DNA of 23,795 bases from SG8-41 sp035456985. Lineage in GTDB: Bacteria > Pseudomonadota > Gammaproteobacteria > Burkholderiales > SG8-41. The notes below the pieces were generated by a model, which saw only the letters and a program-made list of their open reading frames with translations, had not been told where the DNA came from and ran no database searches. This document shows, piece after piece, positions 7,670-15,124 of this stretch. The stretch is from assembly GCA_035456985.1 (NCBI GenBank), contig DATICE010000211.1:1-23795 (forward strand). Reading direction: 5' to 3'. Position 1 is the first letter of the stretch; each line of letters begins with the position of its first letter. Both the position numbers and the translations under genes were made by a program.

Positions 7670-8902
7670 ATGACCTTGCTCGCGAGCATCCGGATCGCCC
7701 TGCGCGCGCTGCGCGTGAACAAGCTGCGCAGCACGCTTACCATGCTGGGCATCATCATCGGAGTTGCCGCGGTTATCACCATGATCGCGGTCGGCGCGGG
7801 CGCGCAAGCGCGCGTCGAGGAACAGATCAAGGGCCTCGGCACAAATCTCATCATCCTTTTCCCTGGGTCCGTCACGGCCGGCGGCGTGCGCATGGGCGCG
7901 GGCTCGCGCTCGAGCCTCACTGAAGACGACGCGTACGCGATACAGCGCGAGATCCCGCGGGTGCAGGCTGCGGCACCGACGCTGCGCGGCACCGGCCAGG
8001 TGGTTGCCGGCAGCAACAACTGGTCCACCGTCTTCTATGGCGTGACGCCCGAATACTTCGAGGCCCGCAACTGGGCGGTCGCGACGGGGAAGATGTTTGA
8101 CGCGGCTGACCTCGCCGGCTCGGGCAAGGTTGCGCTCCTGGGCGAAACGGTGGTGCGCAGCCTGTTCGGCGACGCCGACCCGATCGGCCAGGTGATCCGC
8201 ATCCGCAAGGTTCCCTTCACCGTGATCGGGACCCTGGAGCCGAAGGGACAGAACCTCATGGGGCAGGACCAGGACGACGTCGTCCTGATGCCGATCTCGA
8301 CGGCCCGCAACCGCGTGCTTGGGGGGACCCATGCGAAGCAGCGCTCGGTCGGCTCGGTCTCGATCAAGGTGCGGGACGGCGAGGACATGAAGGAGGTGGA
8401 GGACCAGATGCGCTCGCTGCTGCGCCAGCGGCACCGGATCCAGGCGGGACAGGAAGACGACTTCACCCTGAGGAACCTGTCGGAAGTGCTGGCGGCGCGC
8501 GAGGAATCGAGCCGCATCATGGCGCTTCTGCTCGCGGCGATCGCGTCCGTCTCGCTGCTCGTGGGCGGCATCGGGATCATGAACATCATGCTGGTATCGG
8601 TTACCGAGCGCACACGCGAGATCGGCCTGCGCATGGCGGTGGGCGCGCGCGCGCGCGACATCCTCTCGCAGTTCCTGGTAGAGGCAGTCACGCTCGCGCT
8701 GATCGGCGGGCTGCTCGGCATATTGCTCGGGCTCGGCGGCTCGTTTGCGATCGCCCGGCTTGCGGAATGGCGCGTCGAGCTGAGGCCCGACGCGGTTCTC
8801 CTCGCTGTGAGCTTCGCCGCCGCGATCGGCGTCTTCTTCGGCTTCTACCCCGCGCGCAAGGCTTCGCGCCTGCTGCCGATCGAGGCGCTCCGCTACGAGT
8901 GA
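7670..8902 (+). CDS. MacB-type ABC transporter permease (MacB_PCD and FtsX domains)
   Basis: This 410-aa protein has the N-terminal helix (about 20-44, LRSTLTMLGIIIGVAAVITMIAVG), a periplasmic MacB_PCD domain (about 45-275) and three C-terminal helices of the FtsX domain (about 282-310, 330-360 and 370-392). Family hallmarks include GIMNIMLVSVTERTREIGLR and the terminal PARKASRLLPIEALRYE. It would dimerise in the inner membrane with the ATPase encoded upstream and couple to the MacA-like adaptor. The ATG has its own ribosome binding site, GGAGGT (7655-7660), which lies inside the inserted repeat segment. The GCGGCATGA duplication suggests this start once overlapped the ATPase stop as ATGA. 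Substrate is unknown; macrolides, peptides or lipids are all possible for this group. Confidence 0.92.
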   Translation: MTLLASIRIALRALRVNKLRSTLTMLGIIIGVAAVITMIAVGAGAQARVEEQIKGLGTNLIILFPGSVTAGGVRMGAGSRSSLTEDDAYAIQREIPRVQAAAPTLRGTGQVVAGSNNWSTVFYGVTPEYFEARNWAVATGKMFDAADLAGSGKVALLGETVVRSLFGDADPIGQVIRIRKVPFTVIGTLEPKGQNLMGQDQDDVVLMPISTARNRVLGGTHAKQRSVGSVSIKVRDGEDMKEVEDQMRSLLRQRHRIQAGQEDDFTLRNLSEVLAAREESSRIMALLLAAIASVSLLVGGIGIMNIMLVSVTERTREIGLRMAVGARARDILSQFLVEAVTLALIGGLLGILLGLGGSFAIARLAEWRVELRPDAVLLAVSFAAAIGVFFGFYPARKASRLLPIEALRYE

Positions 8903-8916
8903 TCCCGGTGCTCGCG

Positions 8917-8922
8917 TAGAAT
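8917..8922 (+). promoter_or_regulatory. -10-like box before uppP
   Basis: TAGAAT (5 of 6 to consensus) lies 9 bp before the uppP ATG in the 29-bp gap after the permease stop. No convincing -35 is seen. If used, the transcript would be almost leaderless. No ribosome binding site is visible either, which makes this worth noting. Confidence 0.3.
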
Positions 8923-8931
8923 AGCGCGCGC

Positions 8932-9756
8932 ATGGATCTCGCGCTCTACCTCAAAGCCGTCATCCTGGGCGTCGTCGAAGGTCTCACCGAATTTCTCCCG
9001 ATCTCCAGCACCGGGCACCTCATCATCGCCGGGCAGCTCCTCGGTTACACCGGCGAAAAGGCCAAGGTCTTCGAGATCGTGATCCAGGGCGGGGCGATGC
9101 TCGCGGTCATCTGGGAATACCGCGCCCGCTTCGGGCGCGTGCTTGCGGGCCTGCATCGTGATTCCACGGCCCGGCGCTTCGCCATCAATCTCGTGGTGGC
9201 GTTCCTGCCCGCGGCGGTGCTCGGGCTTGCCTTCGGGGGGGTTATCAAGCAGCACCTCTTCCACGCGGTCCCCGTCGCCGTTGCATTCATTCTCGGCGGT
9301 TTGGTCATTCTCTGGGTGGAGCGTACGGCGCGGCGGACGACGGTGGCTGAGGTCGACGACATGACGTGGCGGGACGCGCTCAAGGTCGGCGTGGCCCAGT
9401 CCTTCGCGCTGATCCCCGGCACCTCGCGGGCAGGCGCGACGATCATCGGCGGCATGCTGTTCGGCCTGTCGCGCCGCGCCGCGACCGAATTCTCGTTCTT
9501 CCTTGCGGTGCCGACGCTGATCGCTGCGGGCGGCTATGACTTCTACAAGAACCGTGCGCTGTTCGATGCCGGCGACCTGGGCGTTTTCTCAACGGGCTTC
9601 ATCGTGTCCTTTGTCGCGGCCTTCCTGTGCGTGCGCTGGCTGCTGCGCTACATCGCCACCCACGATTTCAGCGCCTTCGCCTGGTACCGCATCGCCTTCG
9701 GCGTCGTCGTCCTCGCGACCGGTTACGCAGGGCTCGTCGACTGGAGTCCGGATTAG
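8932..9756 (+). CDS. uppP: Undecaprenyl-diphosphatase UppP (BacA)
   Basis: This 274-aa polytopic inner membrane enzyme dephosphorylates undecaprenyl pyrophosphate to recycle the lipid carrier of peptidoglycan and O-antigen synthesis; overexpression gives bacitracin resistance in E. coli. Both catalytic motifs are intact: EGLTEFLPISSTGH (residues 16-29) and PGTSRAG (162-168). The length equals the family norm. It follows the macB-type permease by 29 bp and may be partly co-transcribed with it, although a -10-like box sits in the gap. Its stop overlaps the stop of the convergent rhodanese gene. Confidence 0.97.
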   Translation: MDLALYLKAVILGVVEGLTEFLPISSTGHLIIAGQLLGYTGEKAKVFEIVIQGGAMLAVIWEYRARFGRVLAGLHRDSTARRFAINLVVAFLPAAVLGLAFGGVIKQHLFHAVPVAVAFILGGLVILWVERTARRTTVAEVDDMTWRDALKVGVAQSFALIPGTSRAGATIIGGMLFGLSRRAATEFSFFLAVPTLIAAGGYDFYKNRALFDAGDLGVFSTGFIVSFVAAFLCVRWLLRYIATHDFSAFAWYRIAFGVVVLATGYAGLVDWSPD

Positions 9757-10202
9757 GACTGCGTCCACGGCAGTCCCGCGACCCGCCATCCGCCGGTGGT
9801 ATTGCGGTGACCCTGGGCGTCGCGGTCGCCTTCGAAGCCTTCCAGCACGTTGTAGGCTGCGGCGTAACCGGCCTGGTGAGCGAGCATGGCGGCGTTGTGC
9901 GAGCGCCCGCCGCTGCGGCAGATGAACATCACCGGCGCCGTCTTGTCCGCGTGGTCCGCAAGCTCGGCCATGAATTCCCCGTTCGGCCGGTTGCCGGGGT
10001 AGCTCAACAGCTCGATCTGGACGGCGCCCGGTATGCGCCCAACGTAATCCCACTCGGCGCGCGTGCGCACGTCGATGAGTTTCGCGCCCGGTGCATTGCG
10101 CCACACCTCGTAGGCTTCGGACGGCGTGAGCGCTCCGCTGTACGGCAGGCCAAGTTGGCGGCCGAGCTCGGCGGCTTTCTGAAGGATTTCGGTGACAGTC
10201 AT
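9753..10202 (-). CDS. Rhodanese-like domain protein
   Basis: This 149-aa cytoplasmic protein is a single rhodanese domain: LIDVRTRAEW (42-51), the substrate loop CRSGGRS with the catalytic Cys at 95, and NVLEGFEGD near the end. The six-residue loop after Cys is the sulfurtransferase type rather than the phosphatase type. An N-terminal helix (MTVTEILQKAAELG) precedes the domain. Such genes often lie beside the PIMT-like and tolC genes in betaproteobacteria; here it is separated from them by about 7 kb. A -10-like TAGAAT on the minus strand lies at 10277-10282. Its sulfur acceptor is not known. Confidence 0.88.
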   Translation of the reverse strand: MTVTEILQKAAELGRQLGLPYSGALTPSEAYEVWRNAPGAKLIDVRTRAEWDYVGRIPGAVQIELLSYPGNRPNGEFMAELADHADKTAPVMFICRSGGRSHNAAMLAHQAGYAAAYNVLEGFEGDRDAQGHRNTTGGWRVAGLPWTQS

Positions 10203-10307
10203 CTTGTGGGCCTCGCTCGTAAGCGCCGCAGCGGGTGCTCACTCATGGGAGCCTATGCAACTGGAAAGTAACGGATATTCTAGCCGACCCGGAGGCATAG
10301 CCTTGCC

Positions 10308-10322
10308 GCACCAATATAGTGC
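10308..10322. promoter_or_regulatory. NtrC-binding site 1 upstream of glnA
   Basis: GCACCAATATAGTGC matches the GCAC-N7-GTGC core of the NtrC operator. Its centre is about 126 bp before the predicted sigma-54 start site. It is paired with a second site 30 bp downstream, close to three helical turns. Confidence 0.75.
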
Positions 10323-10337
10323 ACAATGCTCGCCCGG

Positions 10338-10352
10338 GCACGAATCTGGTGC
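10338..10352. promoter_or_regulatory. NtrC-binding site 2 upstream of glnA
   Basis: GCACGAATCTGGTGC again fits GCAC-N7-GTGC. It is centred about 96 bp upstream of the predicted start, a position typical of NtrC enhancers. The gene for NtrC itself lies downstream in the window. Confidence 0.75.
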
Positions 10353-10413
10353 GGGGGAAGGCCGGTGGGGGAAACAAACCCCTTGTGGCACAATGCGTTT
10401 CGCACAAAAACGC

Positions 10414-10430
10414 TTGGCATAATTCCTGCT
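10414..10430 (+). promoter_or_regulatory. Sigma-54 (-24/-12) promoter of glnA
   Basis: TTGGCATAATTCCTGCT matches the sigma-54 consensus, with GG at 10416-10417 and GC at 10428-10429 separated by exactly 10 bp. The start site would be near 10441, giving a leader of about 50 nt. Together with the two NtrC sites this predicts nitrogen-limited activation of glnA. Confidence 0.8.
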
Positions 10431-10490
10431 CAACAGGAAGGCCTTGATTGCCGCATTTTCGTACTGCCAAATCAACTTATGGAGAGCTCG

Positions 10491-11903
10491 ATGGGAACCG
10501 TCGCCGACATAATGAAAATGGTCAAAGACAACGAGGTGAAGTTCGTCGATCTTCGCTTCACCGATACGCGCGGCAAGGAGCAGCACGTTTCGGTTCCGAT
10601 ATCGGCGTTCGGCGAGCACAAGTTTACCGACGGCCACTACTTCGACGGTTCTTCTATCGCGGGCTGGAAGGGAATCGAGGCATCCGACATGCTGCTGGTG
10701 CCGGATCCCGACAGCGCGCGCATGGATCCCTTCACTGACGAGCCGACGCTGCTCCTCACGTGCGACGTGATCGAGCCCTCCGACGGCAAGGGCTACGACC
10801 GCGATCCACGTTCCATCGCCAGGCGCGGCGAGGCCTACCTCAAGTCCACCGGCATTGCCGACACCGCCTTTTTCGGTCCCGAGCCCGAGTTTTTCATCTT
10901 CGACTCGGTGACCTGGAAGGTCGAGATGGGCCAGGCGTTCTACAGGATCAAGTCCGAGGAGGCGCCGTGGTCCTCCGGAGAGGAATTCGAGGGCGGCAAC
11001 ATGGGCCACCGCGCACCGATCAAGGGCGGCTACTTCCCGGTGCCGCCGGTCGATTCGCTGCAGGACATCCGCTCGGCGATGGTGCTCGCGATGCAGGAAA
11101 TGGGCGTCGAGTGCGAGGTGCATCACCACGAAGTGGGCGCCATGGGCCAGTGCGAGATCGGCACCAAGTTCAACAGTCTCGTGAAGCGCGCCGACTGGAT
11201 GATGATCCTCAAGTACGCGGTGCACAACGTTGCCCACTCCTACGGCAAGACCGCGACGTTCATGCCCAAGCCCGTGGTGGGCGACAACGGTTCGGGCATG
11301 CACGTGCACCAGTCGCTCGCGAAGGGCGGGCAGAATCTTTTCTCCGGCAACGGCTACGCAGGGCTGTCCGAGCTTGCGCTGCACTACATCGGCGGCATCC
11401 TGAAGCACGCCAAGGCGTTGAACGCCATCACCAACCCGGGTACGAACTCCTACAAGCGCCTGGTGCCGGGATTCGAGGCGCCGATCAATCTCGCGTATTC
11501 GTCGCGCAATCGCTCGGCCGCGGTGCGGGTGCCGCTCGTCGCGAACCCGAAGGCGCGCCGCATCGAAGTGCGGTTCCCGGACCCCACGACCAACCCCTAC
11601 CTGGCGTTCACCGCGATGATGATGGCGGGGCTCGACGGCATCCAGAACAAGATCAAGCCGGGCGACCCGATCGACAAGAACCTCTACGACCTGCCGGCGG
11701 AAATCGCCCTGCGTGTGCCCAAGGTATGCCACTCGCTCGAGCAGGCGCTGGAGGAGCTCGAAAAGGATCACGAGTTCCTGATGCGCGGCGGAGTATTCTC
11801 GAAAGACATGCTTCAGGCCTACATCGGGCTCAAGGAGGAGGAACTCACTGCGTTCCGCATGCAGACCCATCCGCTCGAGTTCCAGCTCTACTACAGCCTG
11901 TAA
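10491..11903 (+). CDS. glnA: Glutamine synthetase type I
   Basis: This 470-aa protein is the dodecameric GSI-beta enzyme that makes glutamine from glutamate, ammonia and ATP. Visible motifs are YFDGSSIAGW (50-59), FFGPEPEFFIFD (127-138), the NGSGMHVHQS metal/ATP loop (266-275), the glutamate-binding NPGTNSYKRLVPGFEAP (315-331) and the adenylylation site NLYDLP with Tyr399, which predicts GlnE control. ATG 10491 was preferred over ATG 10479 because GGAGAG at 10481-10486 is placed as its ribosome binding site and the family N-terminus begins there. Transcription is predicted from the sigma-54 promoter under NtrC and ends at a strong terminator 21 bp after the stop. Confidence 0.98.
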   Translation: MGTVADIMKMVKDNEVKFVDLRFTDTRGKEQHVSVPISAFGEHKFTDGHYFDGSSIAGWKGIEASDMLLVPDPDSARMDPFTDEPTLLLTCDVIEPSDGKGYDRDPRSIARRGEAYLKSTGIADTAFFGPEPEFFIFDSVTWKVEMGQAFYRIKSEEAPWSSGEEFEGGNMGHRAPIKGGYFPVPPVDSLQDIRSAMVLAMQEMGVECEVHHHEVGAMGQCEIGTKFNSLVKRADWMMILKYAVHNVAHSYGKTATFMPKPVVGDNGSGMHVHQSLAKGGQNLFSGNGYAGLSELALHYIGGILKHAKALNAITNPGTNSYKRLVPGFEAPINLAYSSRNRSAAVRVPLVANPKARRIEVRFPDPTTNPYLAFTAMMMAGLDGIQNKIKPGDPIDKNLYDLPAEIALRVPKVCHSLEQALEELEKDHEFLMRGGVFSKDMLQAYIGLKEEELTAFRMQTHPLEFQLYYSL

Positions 11904-11924
11904 CAGCTTGAGCGCACGTACCGG

Positions 11925-11951
11925 AAGGGCGGGTTCCCCCGCCCTTTTTTT
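11925..11951 (+). terminator. Intrinsic terminator of glnA
   Basis: AAGGGCGGG (11925-11933) pairs perfectly with CCCGCCCTT (11938-11946) around a 4-nt loop, directly followed by a run of T (11945-11951). It separates glnA from the downstream DUF4124-ntrBC unit. Confidence 0.93.
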
Positions 11952-11966
11952 CGGCAGCAGAGAGAC

Positions 11967-11981
11967 GCACCATTTGGGTGC
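11967..11981. promoter_or_regulatory. NtrC-binding site before the DUF4124-ntrBC operon
   Basis: GCACCATTTGGGTGC fits GCAC-N7-GTGC and extends to a 17-bp palindrome with arms CGCACC/GGTGCG. It ends 2 bp before a candidate -35 box, a placement expected for repression by NtrC, as known for the E. coli glnL promoter. Confidence 0.65.
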
Positions 11982-11983
11982 GT

Positions 11984-12011
11984 TGCATATTTCCTCGTAA
12001 TGACATAGAGT
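11984..12011 (+). promoter_or_regulatory. Candidate sigma-70 promoter of the DUF4124-ntrBC operon
   Basis: TTGCAT (11984-11989), a 16-bp spacer and TAGAGT (12006-12011). The boxes are moderate matches. No GG-N10-GC sigma-54 signature is present here. Confidence 0.35.
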
Positions 12012-12072
12012 TACGCATGGACCTCGGCATCCACCGGTCAACCGATGGAACGGCGGCGCGTTCCTTCCAGGG

Positions 12073-12552
12073 ATGAATGACCTTCGACCGATGACGCACT
12101 ACATCCTGGCTCTAGCGGGGACTCTTGCGCTGTTCGCAGTGACGGCGCGCGCGGACATCTGGGAGTGCGTGGACGGGAGCGGGAACAAGCGCTTCACCAA
12201 CATCAGGTCCGAGGCCAAGGGCTGCAGGATGCTCAACGTCGCCCCGCTCAACACGGTCCCGGCGACGAAACCGCAGGCTCGAAACGCTCCGCCCGGCTTC
12301 CCCAAGGTGGACGGCGAAACGCAGCGGCAGCGGGACGTGGACCGGCGCAGGATACTCGAGCAGGAACTCGCCAACGAGCAGAAGCTCCTGGAGCAGGCGC
12401 GCAAGGAGCTGGCGGTGCAGGACTCGATGCGCCTCGGGAGCGAGCGCAATTACCAGCGCGTGCTGGACCGGCTCGAGCCCTACAAGAAGAAAGTCAAGCT
12501 GCACGAGGACAACATCGCCAACCTGCGGCGCGAACTGGCCGGCGGCCGGTGA
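12073..12552 (+). CDS. Secreted DUF4124 protein with C-terminal coiled coil
   Basis: This 159-aa hypothetical protein has a signal peptide (MNDLRPMTHYILALAGTLALFAVTARA, cleavage about residue 27). A short DUF4124 domain follows (about 28-50, DIWECVDGSGNKRFTN), the small beta module usually seen just after the signal peptide. After a linker comes a charged helical coiled coil (about 80-155, QRDVDRRRILEQELANEQKLLEQARKEL and following). DUF4124 function is unknown. The gene sits between the glnA terminator and ntrB, and a DUF4124 gene at this place is a recurrent betaproteobacterial arrangement. ATG 12091 (MTHYILAL) is an alternative start that also keeps a signal peptide. A periplasmic location is predicted; any role in nitrogen control is speculation. 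Confidence 0.85.
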   Translation: MNDLRPMTHYILALAGTLALFAVTARADIWECVDGSGNKRFTNIRSEAKGCRMLNVAPLNTVPATKPQARNAPPGFPKVDGETQRQRDVDRRRILEQELANEQKLLEQARKELAVQDSMRLGSERNYQRVLDRLEPYKKKVKLHEDNIANLRRELAGGR

Positions 12553-12632
12553 GCCTGCGGGCCGGCGCGCTCTCTTCCCTTGCCGCGCTCCCCGTGGCGC
12601 GGTTCTTGCTCCAGATGAGCGGAACCCACGAT

Positions 12633-13703
12633 ATGACATCCCCGGCGCTCCGTGGCCTGGACCTGCTGGCGACGGCGGTGGTGCTGGTGGATGCGGAGCT
12701 TAGCGTGCGCTACATGAACCCGGCGGCCGAGAACCTGTTCGAGACGAGCAGCAGAAACGTGGCGGGCCGCCCGCTGGGCGAGCTGTTTGCGGACACCGCG
12801 GTGCTGATGACGGCGATCGGGCAGGCACGCGCGACCACCGCGAGCTATACCGAGCACGACGTCGAGCTCGAGGTGAGCGAGCGCCTGCGGCTGCATCTTT
12901 CCTGCACGGCCACCCCGATCGAGCTCGACGCCGGTACCGCGGGCAGCGGCGAGATGCTGCTCGAGTTCCGCCATATCGACAAGCAGTTGAAGATCGCGCG
13001 CGAGGAGCGCCTGCTCGACGAGGGCCAGGCGACCCGCGAGCTGATCCGCAATCTCGCGCACGAGATCAAGAACCCCCTGGGCGGAATCCGCGGGGCGGCG
13101 CAGCTTCTCGACCGGGAGCTCGAGCGCCCCGGCCTCCACGAGTACACGCAGGTGATCATGAACGAGGCCGACCGCCTGCAGTCGCTGATGGACCGGCTGC
13201 TCACCCCGCATCGCCTGCCGCAGCCGGCCCAGTTGAGCCCGCACGAGGTGTTCGAAAGGGTGCGCAGCCTGATTCACGCGGAGTTTCCGCAGGGCGTCGC
13301 CATTCGCCGCGACTACGATGTGAGCGTGCCGCGCATCTGGGGCGACAAGGAGCAGCTGATACAGGCGGTGCTCAACATTGCGCGCAATGCGGCCCAGGCC
13401 ATCGCCGGGAGCGGCCGCGGCGGGGAGATCCTGTTCCGCACCCGCGTGATGCGGCAGGTGACGCTCGCCCGCCGCCGCTATCGCCACGCGGTGCAGCTGG
13501 AGATCACCGACGACGGCCCGGGCATTCCCGCCGAGCTGCAGGAACGGGTGTTCCATCCGCTGGTCTCGGGACGCGCGGGCGGCAGCGGGCTGGGCCTGAC
13601 GCTGGCGCAGGCTTTCATCATCCAGCACCACGGCATCGTCTCGTTCGCGAGCGCGCCGGGAAGCACGACCTTCACCATCCTGCTGCCGGTGGAGGAACGA
13701 TGA
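12633..13703 (+). CDS. glnL: Nitrogen regulation sensor histidine kinase NtrB
   Basis: This 356-aa soluble kinase/phosphatase of the NtrBC system has an N-terminal PAS domain (about 7-115), the H-box NLAHEIKNPLGGIRGAAQLL with His143, the N-box NIARNAAQA (248-256), G1 DDGPGIP (293-299), the FHPLVSGR lid (307-314) and G2 GGSGLGL (316-322). It phosphorylates NtrC when PII protein signals nitrogen shortage. ATG 12633 gives a protein close to the E. coli length (349 aa) and begins just before the conserved GLDLLATAVVLVD. Alternatives are ATG 12615, or GTG 12549, which overlaps the DUF4124 stop as GTGA and would couple translation. It overlaps ntrC by 4 bp (ATGA). Confidence 0.96.
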   Translation: MTSPALRGLDLLATAVVLVDAELSVRYMNPAAENLFETSSRNVAGRPLGELFADTAVLMTAIGQARATTASYTEHDVELEVSERLRLHLSCTATPIELDAGTAGSGEMLLEFRHIDKQLKIAREERLLDEGQATRELIRNLAHEIKNPLGGIRGAAQLLDRELERPGLHEYTQVIMNEADRLQSLMDRLLTPHRLPQPAQLSPHEVFERVRSLIHAEFPQGVAIRRDYDVSVPRIWGDKEQLIQAVLNIARNAAQAIAGSGRGGEILFRTRVMRQVTLARRRYRHAVQLEITDDGPGIPAELQERVFHPLVSGRAGGSGLGLTLAQAFIIQHHGIVSFASAPGSTTFTILLPVEER

Positions 13704-15097
13704 AGCCGGTGTGGATCATCGACGACGATCGCTCGATACGCTGGGTATTCGAGAAGGCGCTCGCGCGCGAGCGGATCGCGTTCAAGACCTTCGCGTCGGC
13801 GCAGGAGGCGCTCGCCGCGCTCGACACCGAGACGCCGCAGGTGGTGGTGAGCGACATCCGGATGCCGGGGGAGTCGGGCCTCGAGCTGCTGCAGCGCGCG
13901 CGCGCGCGGCACGCCAATCTGCCGGTCATCATCATGACCGCCTACTCCGACCTCGAGAGCGCGGTCGGCGCCTTCCAGGGCGGCGCCTACGAGTACCTGC
14001 CCAAGCCGTTCGACGTCGACCATGCGGTCGAGTTGATCCGGCGCGCGATGGGGGAGGGTGGACGGCAGGACAGCGCCGCCGACGAGGGGGAAATCGGCGC
14101 CGAGATCCTCGGTCAGGCGCCTGCGATGCAGGAAGTGTTTCGCGCAATCGGCCGCCTGTCCCAATCGCACGCCACGGTCCTCATCACCGGGGAGTCCGGC
14201 ACCGGCAAGGAGCTCGTGGCGCGCGCGCTACACCGTCACAGTCCGCGCGCGTCCGGGCCTTTCGTCGCAATCAATACCGCGGCCATCCCGCGCGAGCTCC
14301 TCGAGTCGGAGCTGTTCGGCCACGAGCGCGGCGCGTTCACGGGGGCGCAGGCGCAGCGGCGCGGGCGCTTCGAGCAGGCGGAGGGGGGCACGCTCTTTCT
14401 CGACGAGATCGGCGACATGCCGCCCGAGCTGCAGACGCGGCTGCTGCGGGTGCTGTCGGACGGGCACTTCTACCGCGTGGGCGGTCATCAGCCCATGAAG
14501 GCCAACGTGCGCGTCATCGCCGCCACCAACCACGACCTCGAGGCGCGCGTCGCCCAGGGGCGGTTCCGGGAAGATCTCTTTCACCGGTTGAACGTCATTC
14601 GCCTTCGCCTGCCCCCGCTGCGCGAGCGCCGCGAGGATATCGCCCCGCTGGCGCGGCATTTTCTCGCCAAGAGCGCGCGCGAGCTCGGGGTGGAGCCGAA
14701 GCGGCTTTCGGAGACGGCGTTGAAGCAGCTCGCCGTCCAGGACTTTCCGGGAAACGTGCGCCAGCTCGAAAACCTCTGCCATTGGCTCACGGTGATGGCC
14801 CCATCGGGCACCATCGAAGCGAACGACCTGCCGGCCGAGCTGCGCGCCGGGGCGGCGCCTGCTGCAGTGAGCTGGGAAGACGCCCTGGAGAAGGAAGTGG
14901 AAGGGCTGCTCAGCCGCGGCGAGACCGGCGTGCTGGAGGAGCTCGCGCGCCGCTTCGAGAAGGCGCTCATCACCAAAGCCCTCGCCCACACCGGAGGGCG
15001 CCGCATCGAAGCCTCGCAGCTCCTCGGGCTCGGCCGCAACACACTTACCCGCAAGATCCAGGAACTGGGAATCGAGTCCGACAAGAAAAGCGAGTGA
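13700..15097 (+). CDS. glnG: Nitrogen regulation response regulator NtrC
   Basis: This 465-aa sigma-54 activator has a receiver domain (3-120; phosphoacceptor Asp52 in SDIRMPG, Lys102 in PKPFD). The AAA+ domain follows (about 137-365) with Walker A GESGTGKE (164-171), the sigma-54-contacting GAFTGA loop (211-216) and Walker B TLFLDEIGD (231-239). A Fis-type helix-turn-helix lies at the C-terminus (about 430-456, RRIEASQLLGLGRNTLTRKIQ). Its ATG overlaps the ntrB stop. It is the likely ligand of the three GCAC-N7-GTGC sites upstream of glnA and of the DUF4124 gene, so the operon appears both to activate glnA and to regulate itself. Confidence 0.97.
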   Translation: MKPVWIIDDDRSIRWVFEKALARERIAFKTFASAQEALAALDTETPQVVVSDIRMPGESGLELLQRARARHANLPVIIMTAYSDLESAVGAFQGGAYEYLPKPFDVDHAVELIRRAMGEGGRQDSAADEGEIGAEILGQAPAMQEVFRAIGRLSQSHATVLITGESGTGKELVARALHRHSPRASGPFVAINTAAIPRELLESELFGHERGAFTGAQAQRRGRFEQAEGGTLFLDEIGDMPPELQTRLLRVLSDGHFYRVGGHQPMKANVRVIAATNHDLEARVAQGRFREDLFHRLNVIRLRLPPLRERREDIAPLARHFLAKSARELGVEPKRLSETALKQLAVQDFPGNVRQLENLCHWLTVMAPSGTIEANDLPAELRAGAAPAAVSWEDALEKEVEGLLSRGETGVLEELARRFEKALITKALAHTGGRRIEASQLLGLGRNTLTRKIQELGIESDKKSE

Positions 15098-15124
15098 GGG
15101 GTGACGAGTGATAAGGAGCGGGAC

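Noticed and set aside
10384..10400. TGGCAC at 10386 as the glnA -24 element
   Set aside because: No GC dinucleotide lies 10 bp after its GG, while the TTGGCAT element at 10414 has exact spacing.
11978..11990. TTGCAT as a sigma-54 -12 element for ntrBC
   Set aside because: The positions 12 bp upstream of its GC are TT rather than GG, so the -24 half is missing.
10239..12041. 600-codon open frame antisense to glnA
   Set aside because: It runs opposite an unmistakable glutamine synthetase, its promoter sites and its terminator; it is a compositional shadow.
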